Positions 11,022 through 20,786 of a stretch of DNA of 64,000 nt are shown one piece after another (position 1 is the first letter of the stretch; each line of letters starts with the position of its first letter). The position numbers and the translations under genes are program-made. Origin of the DNA: Geotrypetes seraphini (taxonomy: Eukaryota > Chordata > Amphibia > Gymnophiona > Dermophiidae); assembly GCF_902459505.1 (NCBI RefSeq), contig NC_047095.1, positions 115,445,380 to 115,509,379 of the forward strand, written 5' to 3'. The notes under the pieces are model-generated. The model was given only the letters and a program-made list of their open reading frames with translations, was not told the origin of the DNA and did no database searches.

Positions 11022-11168
11022 TTCCTAATCTGTCCCAGTGGGCTTATCTAATGCACCTGGGACAATGGAGGATTAAGTGACTTGCCCAGGGTCACAAGGA
11101 GGAGCATGGGGTTTGAACCCACAACCTCAGGGTGCTGAGTCTTTAGCTCTAACCACTACATCACACTC
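11022..11168 (-). mobile_element. tRNA-derived SINE with CORE-like middle
   Basis: Read on the minus strand it has a tRNA-like B box (gggttcaaaccccat) and then a CORE/MIR-like segment (gtgaccctgggcaagtcactt). The same SINE lies on the plus strand at 48572-48811, and a short core piece is at 54640-54690. The 3' tail is missing here. Confidence 0.75.
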
Positions 11169-11313
11169 TCCTCCAAACACGGACAAATAAAAGAAACAAA
11201 GAATTTTAAGGGAAGGACAACACAGACACTGCAAACCTAATGTTGTTCACTGTCAGTGGAATTCTTTCTGATTTCACTTGAGAGGTGGCCTTCGTTTCCT
11301 AAGAAAAACCCAC

Positions 11314-11409
11314 CTTCAACTCCCGGGTTGCCTTTTCCTCATTGGATTTCACTTTTAGGATATCCTCCATCTGTTTCTTAAGTGGGTTTAGGCAGCTCTG
11401 CAGCCGCTC
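11314..11409 (-). CDS. TRIM E3 ligase gene, exon 2 (coiled coil)
   Basis: The minus strand shows an intron acceptor (ttcttgtcaag) followed by 96 bp of open frame, then a donor (GAAG|gtgggt). It encodes 32 residues beginning ERLQSCLNPLKKQMEDILK, the start of the coiled coil that follows the B-box in TRIM proteins. A 96-bp second exon in phase 0 is the classic TRIM layout. Exon 1 ends in phase 0 at EAAREYR, which joins naturally to ERLQ. The coiled coil mediates antiparallel dimerisation, needed for ligase activity. Later coiled-coil exons and any PRY-SPRY exon are not in the window. Confidence 0.88.
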
Positions 11410-11519
11410 CTTGACAAGAAAATAAAGAAAAAAATATATATAAAAATTTACTGTGGGCAAACAAACGAAAAGACAAAGGGAGAACAAAACCAAACACAGA
11501 CAAGAGAAAGATGGGGCCC

Positions 11520-11670
11520 TCGAAGAATCTTAAGTGATCATGTAGAGTCGGGTTTTCAGGAAACCCACACTGAATGCATTTCCCTCCACTGTACACATAT
11601 TCATTTTGGATAGCCTGAAAATGATTGGTTTGGTGTGTTCTGAACCCAGGACTTGGTTAAGAACCTCTCA
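11520..11670. repeat. Degenerate copy of a palindromic hAT MITE
   Basis: Scattered matches to the 9799-9994 family remain (gggttttcagg near the left, gaacccaggacttggttaagaacc near the right). It is old and diverged; boundaries are approximate. Confidence 0.4.
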
Positions 11671-12419
11671 AAGATGAGTCCTGCTGGGGTCTTTTAGTCC
11701 ATTCAAAAACTTCTGAGAAAATAGTAGGTTTAAAACTCATAAAACCATAAAAACACGCACTCAATATCTATGAAAATTGGGTAAAGTGGGACCGGGGAAG
11801 GGGGTGAAGCAGCAGCTTATTTATTCAAATGCAGACCAAGCCACATATACGTACATAAGCACACTAAAATCAATGGCCAAAACACTCCACTGTAATAAAA
11901 TAAAACTTTTTAAAAAAGTAAACTTTAACTGTTCAATTTCAACTATTCAATTCAATGTTCCCAAAATCCTTAAATTATTTTTTTATTTAACATCCTGTAA
12001 GAAATTTCATAAAACATAGTCGCCCCTTCTCATTCTATATTAGAAAATAGTTCAAAACAGATGATTTCATCCAACAGTACCTATCTGAAACACAGCAAAG
12101 TTCAAAGCGGGGGGCAAGAGTCTAATCGTCCAAACAGGGGTCCCTGTTTCGCTTCACACTGCTTTAGGGGATCGAATTAGGAGCTTCACTCATAGCAGCT
12201 TCTAATACAGTATTGTTCCGCCCCATTTCATGTGAGCAGTTTCTTATATGAGAGAGCACTTGTTTTAAGATGTGTAAACAGAATATGTTCTATTGACTCA
12301 AGCTCCTAGGGTGCTCAGATGCTCCGTGAGCTTGGCTGCAGTCTGTGGCTAGAATCCGCCTTCTTTTCTGCCTCTAGGAGAGAATAGAATCCATTTTGTT
12401 GGACAGCACATGGCTATAG
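11671..12419. other. TRIM intron 1 sequence without recognised feature
   Basis: Ordinary AT-rich intronic DNA. I see no exon, RNA gene or clear repeat. Confidence 0.5.
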
Positions 12420-12720
12420 GAAAGCTTAGGACAAGCATTGCCCCTCACCAGGTTTTCAGCCCAATAGGAAGGGAGGTGCCTGGGGCAGTGGCACTCCTCC
12501 CCCCTCTTCTCTGCCCCCCTCCTGCTGCACACGCGCACTCTTTTCTTTGTACCTCTAACATTTGCGGCAAGAGCCACAATCCCAACCTGATGTCCCTCCC
12601 TAGGCGCATGTCCAGGAAGTGACGTCAGAAAAAGAGTCGATGCTGATGCGAGCAGCAGGTTGGGGTTGCTGCTTGCGCTGCAGACATTAAAAAGGTACAA
12701 GGGAAGGGGCATGCATGCGG
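12420..12720. repeat. Internal fragment related to the hAT element at 50350
   Basis: Segments such as aggaagtgacgtcagaa, gagtcgatgctgatgcgagcagcaggtt and aaggtacaagggaaggggcatg parallel segments inside 50350-50796 in the same order. No terminal repeats are preserved here, so it is a fragment. Confidence 0.5.
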
Positions 12721-12726
12721 TAGCAA

Positions 12727-12912
12727 CCTAAGCTGTATTAGGGTGAAAACAGTGGCGTCTTGGTGGAGGCACCGGTGCCGTCCTCCTCCCTGCCCCCACC
12801 AAGACGCCACTGTTGGGGGCAGGGAGGACGCCACTTGGTGGGGGCAGGGAGAAGGACGGCACCGGTGCCCCCACCAAGACGCCACTGTTTTCACCCTAAT
12901 ACAGCTTAGGTT
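12727..12912. mobile_element. Fold-back element with near-perfect arms
   Basis: Arms of about 70 bp running from aacctaagctgtattaggg inward are the reverse complement of the right end (ccctaatacagcttaggtt). The spacer repeats the arm motif once more. No target duplication can be separated from the palindrome itself. Confidence 0.75.
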
Positions 12913-13758
12913 CAGTAGCTAAGTCTGGAGCACAGTGTTATTCCCCACAAGATATGCAAGTATATTCCCAGCTTCCCTGTGTTTAGGATGTGCTGGTTTA
13001 GTGGGAAGATTCTGTAAAGAACTGCCTTGAGGTTATCAGAACTCCGAGTGTTTATTCTTTGCTTTAAGTTATTGAAGAAGCTTGTTCAAAGAACTAGAGA
13101 GTCCCGTTTGATAAAATTAAGGCTACAGGGTTAAAGAGTTTATATGCCTGGGATCCTCAGGGACACAGCCAGTTTTTAAAAGTATATTCTGTGATTAGCT
13201 CATGGCCATCCTTACTAATCTCCCTTTTAAGAGGTTTTTATTTATTTTTACTATCACATCACCATGTGCTCTAGAAACTACATTATTAGAAATCAAAACA
13301 TTTCTGCCTTTCCAAATGTAAGAAGACAGGAGTGGAACAAGAGGGCTGTAAATTAGAGAAGGCAATGTTCAAATCCTACTTCCCCAACTAATACATCTTA
13401 AGACTCTGGGCAAGTCACTTCTCCCGTCACGGTCTTGAGTAAAAAAAAAAAAACAAACCTAGGTTGTGATACCTCAATTCAGATACTTCAGTTTATCTCA
13501 TGCCATAATTTGCCTTGAATCAGAAGGTGACCAATTCAATTTAAAATCCAAGCATCCCGGTAAGCCTGTCACTTAGGCCAAAAATAAGTCCCGGCAGCCA
13601 TAAACTTAAAATCCATATGAAATGCAGGAGCCTCATAAGGTAAGATGACAACCTGAAAATAGATATAATTTTGCAGAGGGAATTCCAATTCTATCTTTAT
13701 TTTCCCACACAATCACTTAGTAGCTGTTAAAACATATCCATGATTATGATGCTGGAAG
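12913..13758. other. TRIM intron 1 sequence without recognised feature
   Basis: I see no gene, repeat boundary or RNA here apart from an A-run at about 13441-13453. Confidence 0.5.
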
Positions 13759-14715
13759 TAGAGGTCTGCACGGGAACGGGGATCACGGGAATCCCCTCTG
13801 ACCCACAGGACTCCCACGGGGACACCCCTCTGGCCCATGGGGATGGAAGGCTTTGGAAGCAGGGTTCGACTTACTGAGGCCTACTAAATTCCGACACTGC
13901 TCAGCAAGTACACAGCTGAGAGCCTTGCTTGCTGATTGGTCAGCAAGGCTAGAGCAGGAAGACACTTATTTAGTGATCCACCCAGCACCCCGAAGGCCCC
14001 GATACTGGCAAAACTAGAAGAGAGTGACCAAAGGAGGCAGGAGACAAGGAACCGAGCTATTTTTTTCAGACCCGAGCTGAGGACGGAGCAGCAGTGAGCA
14101 CAGCAGGCATGATGAGGTGCTTCAGAGAAGCAGGAGGACTTGGCAGCTGGCAATCAGGTAATTAACTTAAACATAAAAGAAACTGTGGAATTGATGATCC
14201 TGATGAAATCTTTTACTGTGTTTTATATTTTCATATTATGTTTTATTTTTGAATTCATTTTTCAAATAAAGATTTCATCAGGATCATCAATTCCACAGTT
14301 TCTTTTGTGTTTGCGCTGCTGTTTTCCTTGTGGAATCTCTTTGGTGGAACCCTTTTTTTTGTTTTCTGTTGAGGTAATTAACTTATAAACCTCCTCTTTT
14401 ACAAAGACTGACCTGTCCATTATATTCTATGGACGTGTTAGCATTTATCGCACGCTAAATCGGCTAGCACGCCTTAGTAAAAGAGGGGGTTTATAAGTTA
14501 ATTACCTGAACAGAAAACAAAAAAAGGGTTCCACCAAAGAGATACCACAAGGAAAACAGCAGTGCAAACACAAAAGAAACTGTGGAATTGATGATTCTGT
14601 CAGAAGTAATTGCTTCTTTTTATGGGGACTGGCGGGGATTCCTTGTGGAGATGGGTGGTGATGGAGAGGATCCCGATGAGGATGGGTGGGATTTCTGTCC
14701 CCGTGCAACTCTCTA
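13759..14715. mobile_element. hAT-type non-autonomous element, long copy
   Basis: It starts tagaggtctgcacggg and ends gtgcaactctcta. Flanks gctggaag and gccggaag form an 8-bp duplication with one mismatch. It shares both ends with the shorter copy at 15614-16112. Inside, an inverted pair of arms at about 14272-14400 and 14480-14612 encloses the short palindrome at 14390-14490, so it holds another fold-back element. Confidence 0.85.
14272..14612. repeat. Fold-back unit nested in the hAT element
   Basis: Two arms of about 125 bp (left from ggatcatcaattccacag, right ending in its inverted match) surround a 100-bp palindromic centre. One arm and part of the centre recur at 15780-15925 within the other hAT copy. 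Confidence 0.7.
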
Positions 14716-15180
14716 GCCGGAAGTGACTCAATCCCTGGCGGCACACCTGGAATCTCACCACAGCACCCTAGTGTGCCACACACAGCTTGCGATTCACCAG
14801 TCTAAATTATACTGTCTCCCAAAGTTTTGCTTCTGCAGTGGTCAAACATGAAGTCCAATTTATAATTTTCCACCAAAAAGGGAGCAAAGATTGGAAATCT
14901 AGAATAACCTTCCACAAGATAACATTTTAACTGAGAAGCAATGCTGCAGACTGGCTTATCGCTTACTCTGTAACAGCATTGCCACTTGCTGGCTTGGCTG
15001 TAAGGATCAAAACACAAGTCAAACCTATAAACACAAAAGCTCCCATGTCACAGTGCTTCCACAAGTTTTGTGTTCAAAACTAAGATCTCTCAATTTAAAA
15101 AGAAAAAAAGGAAGATTAGGTTTTCACCTCGATAATCTTCTTTCTATCAGAAAGGCATACAAGTCTTGAACAAGTGGTTT
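14716..15180. other. No recognised feature
   Basis: I can assign nothing here; short open frames lack splice or composition support. Confidence 0.45.
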
Positions 15181-15234
15181 ATTCTCCTCTATTCACGAGC
15201 TGTGTAGAAGGTATCATACACATTCCTATCTGTG

Positions 15235-15548
15235 CCCTTCTCTTCAACTGCCAACTCCAGACTCCGTCCCTTCTACCTTGCTTTGCCTTACGTCTGGAAC
15301 AAGCTGCCCAAATTCCTTCAGGGCCGCTCCATCTCTGGCAGTGTTCAAGGCCCAGTTAAAAGCCCACCTCTTTCAGAGCACTTTTGACTAACTCCTCTCA
15401 CCTTGGGACCTGCATTCCCAACCCTATGTGTCATTTAAATCAGTCCAAGTTAGACTGTAAGCTCTTCCAAGCAGGGGCCATCTATAAATGTAAAAACGTA
15501 CAGCACTGCATGCGCCTTTCAGCACTATATAAGTGATTGGTAGTAGTA
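15235..15548 (+). mobile_element. LINE 3' end, CR1/L2 group
   Basis: One frame reads as the C-terminus of a LINE ORF2 (LQGRSISGSVQGPVKSPPLS). It is followed by a 3' UTR ending in a tag-repeat tail near 15540. Flanking 15180-15235 and 15555-15613 are roughly inverted, suggesting that it inserted into a fold-back repeat. Confidence 0.6.
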
Positions 15549-15613
15549 GAGCTGCAGCCGAAAAAAAAATGTGAATGATGCCTTCTATACAACCAGCGAG
15601 TAGAGGTGAATAG

Positions 15614-16112
15614 TAGAGGTCTGCACGGGAACGGGGATCGCGGGAATCCCTCCCTAACCCACGGGAACCCCCTATGGCCCATGGGACTCCCACGGGGACC
15701 CCCCTCTAGCCAACGGGACACCCACGGGGATGGAAGGCTTTGGAAGCAGGGTTCGTCCACATAATATAATGGGCACGTCAGCCTTAGTAAAAGAGGGGGG
15801 GTTATAAGTTAATTATCTGAACAGAAAACAAACAAAAAAAGGGTTCCACCAAAGAGATTCCACAAGGAAAACAGCAGCGCCAACACAAAAGAAACTGTGG
15901 AATTGATGATCCTGTCAGAAGTAATTACTGCTTTTTATGGGTACGGGCGGGGATGGAGGTAATTCCTTGCGGGGATGGGTGGGGACGGAGAGGATCCTGA
16001 TGGGGAAGGAGAGGATCCTGACGGGGATGGAGAAGATCCTGATGGGGATAGGTGGGGACGGAGAGGACCCTGGCGGGGATGGGTGGGATTTCTGTCCCCA
16101 CGCAACTCTCTA
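15614..16112. mobile_element. hAT-type non-autonomous element, short copy
   Basis: It starts tagaggtctgcacggg and ends cacgcaactctcta, with an exact 8-bp duplication gtgaatag at 15606-15613 and 16113-16120. It shares ends with 13759-14715 but lacks much of its middle. The right part has short tandem units around gatcctgatggggat. Confidence 0.9.
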
Positions 16113-16358
16113 GTGAATAGCCCACTGGTTCAAAACTCAAATGCCTTTTGCAGGAGAAGTGATGATACCAGAGTCAATTTCAATCTGCCAGTCAAAGAAA
16201 GGTAATAACGTTTAACAGCTAACCTCTCAAAATCAGCTGGCATGTCCCCCCTCCCCCCCAGCATTGGAACAGATGTCACTCGGGTGACAAGGAGAAAGAA
16301 ATTTTTTAGTGCCCATTATCGCTAACCCCCTGCTCCCTACTCCTTCTTCACACTTTAC

Positions 16359-16856
16359 CCTGTACTCCCTGGCCGCCTCCTCAGTGGTGACCACCCCGTG
16401 GCCCAGATGGTCCGGCTCTTCCCGGCACCGCTTACAGACGGTAGCCGAGTCCTCCCGGCAGTAGAAGCGCAGGGGCCGGTGGTGGGCGCAGCACAGCGGG
16501 CCCATCCAGTCGGCGTCCTCCTCCCAGTCGCCGGCGGCCCCCGCCTCGCCCGCGTGCTCGCCGGCGCCGCGCGAGCTGCCGGCCTGCAGGTGCTTCACGA
16601 GCTCCACGATGTTGGCCAGCTGCTTGTTGGGCCGGAAGTTGCGGCGGCGGAAGAGCTTGCGGCACTGCGGGCACGGGAAGATGACGCCGCCGCCCCCGTC
16701 GCCGCCGCCGTCGCCGGCCCGCGTCTCCCAGTGCTTGTTGATGCAGGCTCGGCAGAAGTTGTGGCCGCAGGCGATGGAGACCGGGTCGATGAAGTAGTCC
16801 AGGCAGATGGCGCAGATGGCCTCGCTCTGCAGGTTGCGCACCGTGGCGGCCGCCAT
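16359..16856 (-). CDS. TRIM41-like RING/B-box E3 ubiquitin ligase, exon 1
   Basis: This encodes the N-terminal 166 residues of a TRIM protein. A C3HC4 RING uses C15, C18, C30, H32, C35, C38, C62 and C65. A B-box 2 uses C122, H125, C133, D136, C141, C144, H150 and H153. A Gly/Asp-rich loop (residues 48-57) lies inside the RING, where TRIM41 also has an insertion, though a longer acidic one. The exon ends in phase 0 at EAAREYR with a gtaaag donor at 16358-16353. I chose the ATG at 16856 because its context (AAGATGG) is strong; an in-frame ATG at 16934 would add a poly-Phe run from a homopolymer. RING ligases pass ubiquitin from an E2 to substrate. TRIM7 or TRIM52 kinship is possible. Confidence 0.88.
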
Positions 16857-17530
16857 CTTGCGCGCGCGGACCTCGTCCTCTGCGCTCAGCGGCTGAAGTA
16901 AAAAAAAAAAAAAAAAAGAGCGCGAGGACGCCAAGCGATTGGCTCGTTGACGAGCGGCTCTCTTAGGGCGCCTACAGTGACGTCACACCATCGTCGGTTA
17001 AAAACAGGCTCGAGAACGCTGCGTTCAATGAGGAGAAGTGACAGGCCCGTCGCTGACGGCTGAAGAGAAGTTGGCAGGGAGAGGACAAAAAAAAATAATA
17101 AAAGAAAGGCGTCCGGATAACGCGGGAAAAAAATAAATAAAAATAAACAGGGAAAGATGCAACCGGAGATAAAGAAACCCCCCCCCCCGCAAGCGGAAGC
17201 GCGTTACCGCCGTCGGAAGTGCCCGCTCCAAGATCCGCCCTTATCTGTTCTGCGCACGCGTCCCTTCAAGCTTGGGGGGGGGACGACGACGACGCGGGTG
17301 CAAGCAGTTTCGCGCGCTCTGACGTCCCCACCGTTGCGCGCCCGCGCGCCTCCAGCCGTCGAAAACCTGTCATTGAGCTCTGCTCCGGGTATTAAAGTTG
17401 GCGATTTACTAACCCCGCCTCCCGTCGTCAGCAAGGAAGGGATTGGCTGACTCAACTGGAAGAGGCGTGTCCGTGTGCTGTGAGTGGGCTGGAGAGGCTT
17501 TAAAGGGTCTCGTGTTGGTGGCTGCATCTT
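16380..17530. promoter_or_regulatory. CpG-rich promoter region of the TRIM gene
   Basis: GC- and CpG-rich DNA covers exon 1 and about 650 bp upstream. Inverted CCAAT boxes (gattggct) lie near 16935 and 17449, the second beside an AP-1-like tgactca. A 17-base A-run lies at about 16900-16917 in the likely 5' UTR. The start site cannot be placed by eye. The far end could serve a divergent transcript, but no gene is visible there. Confidence 0.6.
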
Positions 17531-18122
17531 CTAAATGGCGTTGAGATCGTTGCTGTATTTTTGGCCATTGGTTGTAAATAAAAGTAATTCAAAAAGAGTA
17601 AAGATTAACTAATAATCATAAGATCCACAGAAGAGTTAATCCAGAGAGCAATTATGGAGTTGATATTAGTCAAATCATTAGTATAAAAATTATTAATTAA
17701 GTGAAGGAAAAGATCTCAGAGTTGCCACTCCTAGGATCATAATAGTATCATCCAATGTGGAATAGTGGCGTGGATATCTTTCTTAGATCATAAAAACCTT
17801 CACTCATATTGTGTAATGATTTGACTAATTACGTCAACGTGATAATTAGAACTAAAACTCTCTACATCTTATTTAATAAAAAAAGTACTTGAATAAAAAC
17901 TATAAATAAAGTGACAAGCGCAATCCACAAGTTAAAGTGACTGATGCATTGGTTAAGAATGTAAACTTTAAAGTGGCTGGTGCTATGACTGGCCTATTAA
18001 AGTGACTGATGCTATGGTTGACCTAACTAAGGTGACTAATGCTTTGTGCTACAAACTGTGCAAAAAAAAACTAATGCTGGCTTAAATACTTTCCTAATTA
18101 TAAAAAAAACTCTACAGTTGAA

Positions 18123-18163
18123 AAAGTGACCCATTTCGCCGCTGTCATGCGGCTTCATCAGGG
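18123..18163 (-). ncRNA. Hammerhead-like motif, partial
   Basis: The minus strand reads CTGATGA, one A, GCCGC-ATGACA-GCGGC hairpin, then GAAA. This is identical in core and stem II to the motif at 18207, but the stem III side differs and lacks the GTC cleavage triplet in place. It is probably an inactive relative on the opposite arm. Confidence 0.5.
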
Positions 18164-18206
18164 TTTTTTGGATAACACATTCAATACAAGCAATTCAGGA
18201 CGTAAG

Positions 18207-18255
18207 AACCCTGATGAAGCCGCATGACAGCGGCGAAACGGGTCCCGTCGGATAA
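18207..18255 (+). ncRNA. Hammerhead-ribozyme-like motif
   Basis: Core CTGATGA (18211-18217) is followed by one extra A, stem II GCCGC/GCGGC with a six-base loop, GAAA (18235-18238), stem III CGG/CCG capped by GTC, and the cleavage triplet GTC (18247-18249). A15.1-U16.1 pairing is present. Stem I beyond two pairs is weak here. The extra A before stem II departs from the textbook core and is shared by the second family at 61694. Confidence 0.6.
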
Positions 18256-18639
18256 GATAAGACACACAGCGTTACACCGGCATTCAATCTTTTTGCCGTT
18301 TTTCTATCTTTAAAAGATAAGTGCCATTTTTGGCTTATACTGTTGGGCTGACTATCATATCAGCCTTTGGATTGATATTTGCCTCTATAGTTTTGGTTAG
18401 CTATTTCAGCAGCCTTCCAATTGATAAACTGTATCTATTGCCATTTGCAAAAGCTCAAATTATATTTGTTACCTTCGACTCAACATAGGAATTGTGTCAG
18501 TTTAAACAACAGCCTAATTCTGAGCTAGTGAAATTTGATATCATTAAGTCTTTTGAATTATTTATCAGTACACTTTAAATGAATGAGCTTATTGCATTCT
18601 GTTTATCAGTATGGTCATGTTAGCTTTCTGCACTAGTCA
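18256..18639. other. Spacer of the Penelope-like remnant
   Basis: AT-rich single-copy-looking sequence between the two inverted arms. It may be the LTR-like or 3' UTR part of the element. No open frame of note. Confidence 0.4.
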
Positions 18640-18929
18640 CTTTTTCAACTGTAGAGTTTTTTTATAATTAGGAAAGTATTTAAGCCAGCATTAGTTTTTT
18701 TTTGCACAGTTTGTAGCACAAAGCATTAGTCACCTTAGTTAGAAACATAGAAACATAGAAAGTTGACGGCAGATAAGGGCTATAGCCCATCAAGTCTGCC
18801 CACACCATTTACCCACCCTCTTAAGTCTACTGACCCCCTAAAGTACAATTTAATTATACTGTCACCAGTGTTCCCTCTAAGCGGGCGGGTGTTGTGAGCA
18901 AACTTTTTTCACTGTGAGCTAAAAATATC

Positions 18930-19335
18930 GGGCGCCAGCAAGTTATGAGCCAAATAAATATGTTGCTTTCTACCACAGAACTTCCTTACGTTTGTATGGA
19001 ATCTATCCCCTTTCAACTTTAGAGAGTGCCCTCTCGTTCTCCCTGCCTTAGCTACTAAGTCTATTCCCTTCAGTACCTTGAATGTTTCTATCATGTCCCC
19101 TCTCAATCTCCTCTGCTCAAGGGAGAAGAGGCCCAGTTTCTCTAATCTTTCGCTGTACGGCAACTCCTCCAGCCCCTTAACCATTTTAGTTGCTCTTCTC
19201 TGGATCCTTTCGAGTAGTACCGTGTCCTTCTTAAAGTACCAGTGCTGGACGCAGTACTCCAGGTGAGGGCGTACCATGGCCCGGTACAGCAGCATGATAA
19301 CCTTCTCTGTCTCTTCAGTCCAGCATCTGCCCCTT
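18930..19335 (-). mobile_element. CR1 ORF2 3' fragment inside the hAT element
   Basis: The minus-strand reading includes MVRPHLEYCVQHWYFKKD and LEKLGLFSLEQRRLRGDMIE, the C-terminal CR1 signature. It is open through this stretch but truncated at both ends. It belongs to a different subfamily from the CR1 surrounding the hAT element. Confidence 0.8.
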
Positions 19336-19935
19336 CCATTCACTGTCTGTCTTTCCCTGCCATCTCTCCTCCTGCCCCCCCCCACCCCCCAATTTGGTCT
19401 AGCATCCATCATCTTCCTTCTGTTCCCCTCATGGTCTGGCATCTCTATCCTTCCCTCCCCCCTGTGGTTTTTAGCATATCTCTCTTCTCATTTCCTCCAC
19501 TCAGATCTGATCATTCTCTGCTCTCTCTTCCCTTTTCTTCTCTGGTCTTCCTTCTCTATTTTCTGCCTCCATCTAAATTAAATTCTTTCTTACTATTTAG
19601 TCCCGTTTCCCTCTTTTCACTGTGTCTACACACAGCTTGTCACCCCTTTCCCTCACCCCTCCATTATCTTACTATTTTCTTCCCCCTTTATTTATCTCCT
19701 CCTTCCATCCAGTATGTGTTCTTTCCCCACTTCCATTCAGCATCTGCTCTCCCTTCTCAACTGACATCCATCTGCCTTCTGCTCTCTCTCCCTTCTTCTC
19801 ACTTCCATCATCTGTCCCCTTCTCTCTCTCTCTCATCTCCTCCATTCCATCATCTGCCCCTTCTCTCTCTCTCTCTCTCCCCCCCCCCCCCAACTTCCAT
19901 CATCTGCCCCCCTTCCCCTCACCTTTGTGGGTCAC
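19336..19935. repeat. Pyrimidine-rich minisatellite-like tract
   Basis: A 600-bp C/T-rich stretch with loose repeats of cttccatcatctgcccc and ctctctctct runs. Long Ser/Leu/Pro frames across it are composition artefacts. Confidence 0.7.
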
Positions 19936-20134
19936 TTTCTTTCCCCTGAGGGTGGCTCATGTCACAGGGGAAGCTTTGGCCGAGCAGAACCGCTTGATTG
20001 ACAGTGGAACTTACTTGATTGATGTCGATGCTGGGGCCCGTTGCCGTTTGAAGGAAAAAAAAAAAGGTGGAAAAAAGGAACCTGTAAAGGCGAGAGGAAG
20101 GGAAACCTCCAGGACAGCTGCTTTTTGCCCTCCT

Positions 20135-20540
20135 TCAGCGGCCCAAGAGTTCAGACCAGCAGCGGCAGCTCTGTATGCTTTTAACTGCCGGGACTCCTGC
20201 CTTCCACCGCGTTTGCCTCCTGCCTTGTCTCCGCACCTCCAGACCAGCAGCGGCAGCTGTGTATGCTTTTAACTTCGGCACAGAGCTGCCCCTAATCAAT
20301 AGTTTAGCGCGGTTTCATGAGGCAGCCTCGGGGCCTTTGATAGCCGGCCCGCTTCGATGATGCGATGTGGGCCGGCCTAGCAAAGGCCCCGAGGCTGCCT
20401 TATGAAACCGCGCTAAACTATTGATTAGGGGCAGCTCTGTGCCGAAGTTAAAAGCATACACAGCTGCCGCTGCTGGTCTGGAGGTGCGGAGACAAGGCAG
20501 GAGGCAAACGCGGTGGAAGGCAGGAGTCCCGGCACAGCGA
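20135..20540. repeat. Large fold-back repeat inside the hAT element
   Basis: Arms of about 150 bp or more around gcggcagctgtgtatgcttt pair with the inverted copy to the right (aaagcatacacagctgccgc). The turn lies near 20350. A partial third arm copy precedes at 20155. Confidence 0.8.
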
Positions 20541-20786
20541 CTGCAACAGGAAGTTGCAAGTCAGCTGACGCCGGCCTTTCGTTGCGGCGGGGACCGAATC
20601 CTTCGCGGACCGGCAAGATTTTGTTTGCGGACCGGCGGTTGAAGAACTGTGCTCTACACTGTGTGCGCTGTGACGAGAAACATGTGCGCTGCGAGGTAAT
20701 ATTTTGTGCGCGTGCGCACGTCAACGCAGCTTAGCGGGAACACTGACTGTCACTCTACTGACCCGCTCATTCAAGTCCTAGTGACC

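Larger units (their letters stand above)
18866..20745. mobile_element. hAT-type element, 1.9 kb, no transposase seen
   Basis: The ends are cagtgttccc and gggaacactg, with an exact 8-bp duplication actgtcac at 18858-18865 and 20746-20753. The terminal 20 bases match inversely (cagtgttccctctaagcggg against agcttagcgggaacactg). It contains a CR1 fragment, a pyrimidine-rich tract and a large fold-back, so it is a composite non-autonomous element. Confidence 0.88.

Noticed and set aside
16398-16901. 167-residue plus-strand frame
   Set aside because: Antisense reading of the GC-rich TRIM exon 1; Ala/Val-rich with no motif.
17535-17575. Possible divergent first exon starting at an ATG (MALRSLLYFWPLV)
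   Set aside because: The CpG-rich setting is suggestive, but the start context is weak and the frame soon runs into the target duplication of the Penelope-like insertion. There is no second exon to support it.
19242-20272. Long Ser/Leu/Pro-rich frames of 235 and 216 residues
   Set aside because: They translate the pyrimidine-rich minisatellite and fold-back inside the hAT element.
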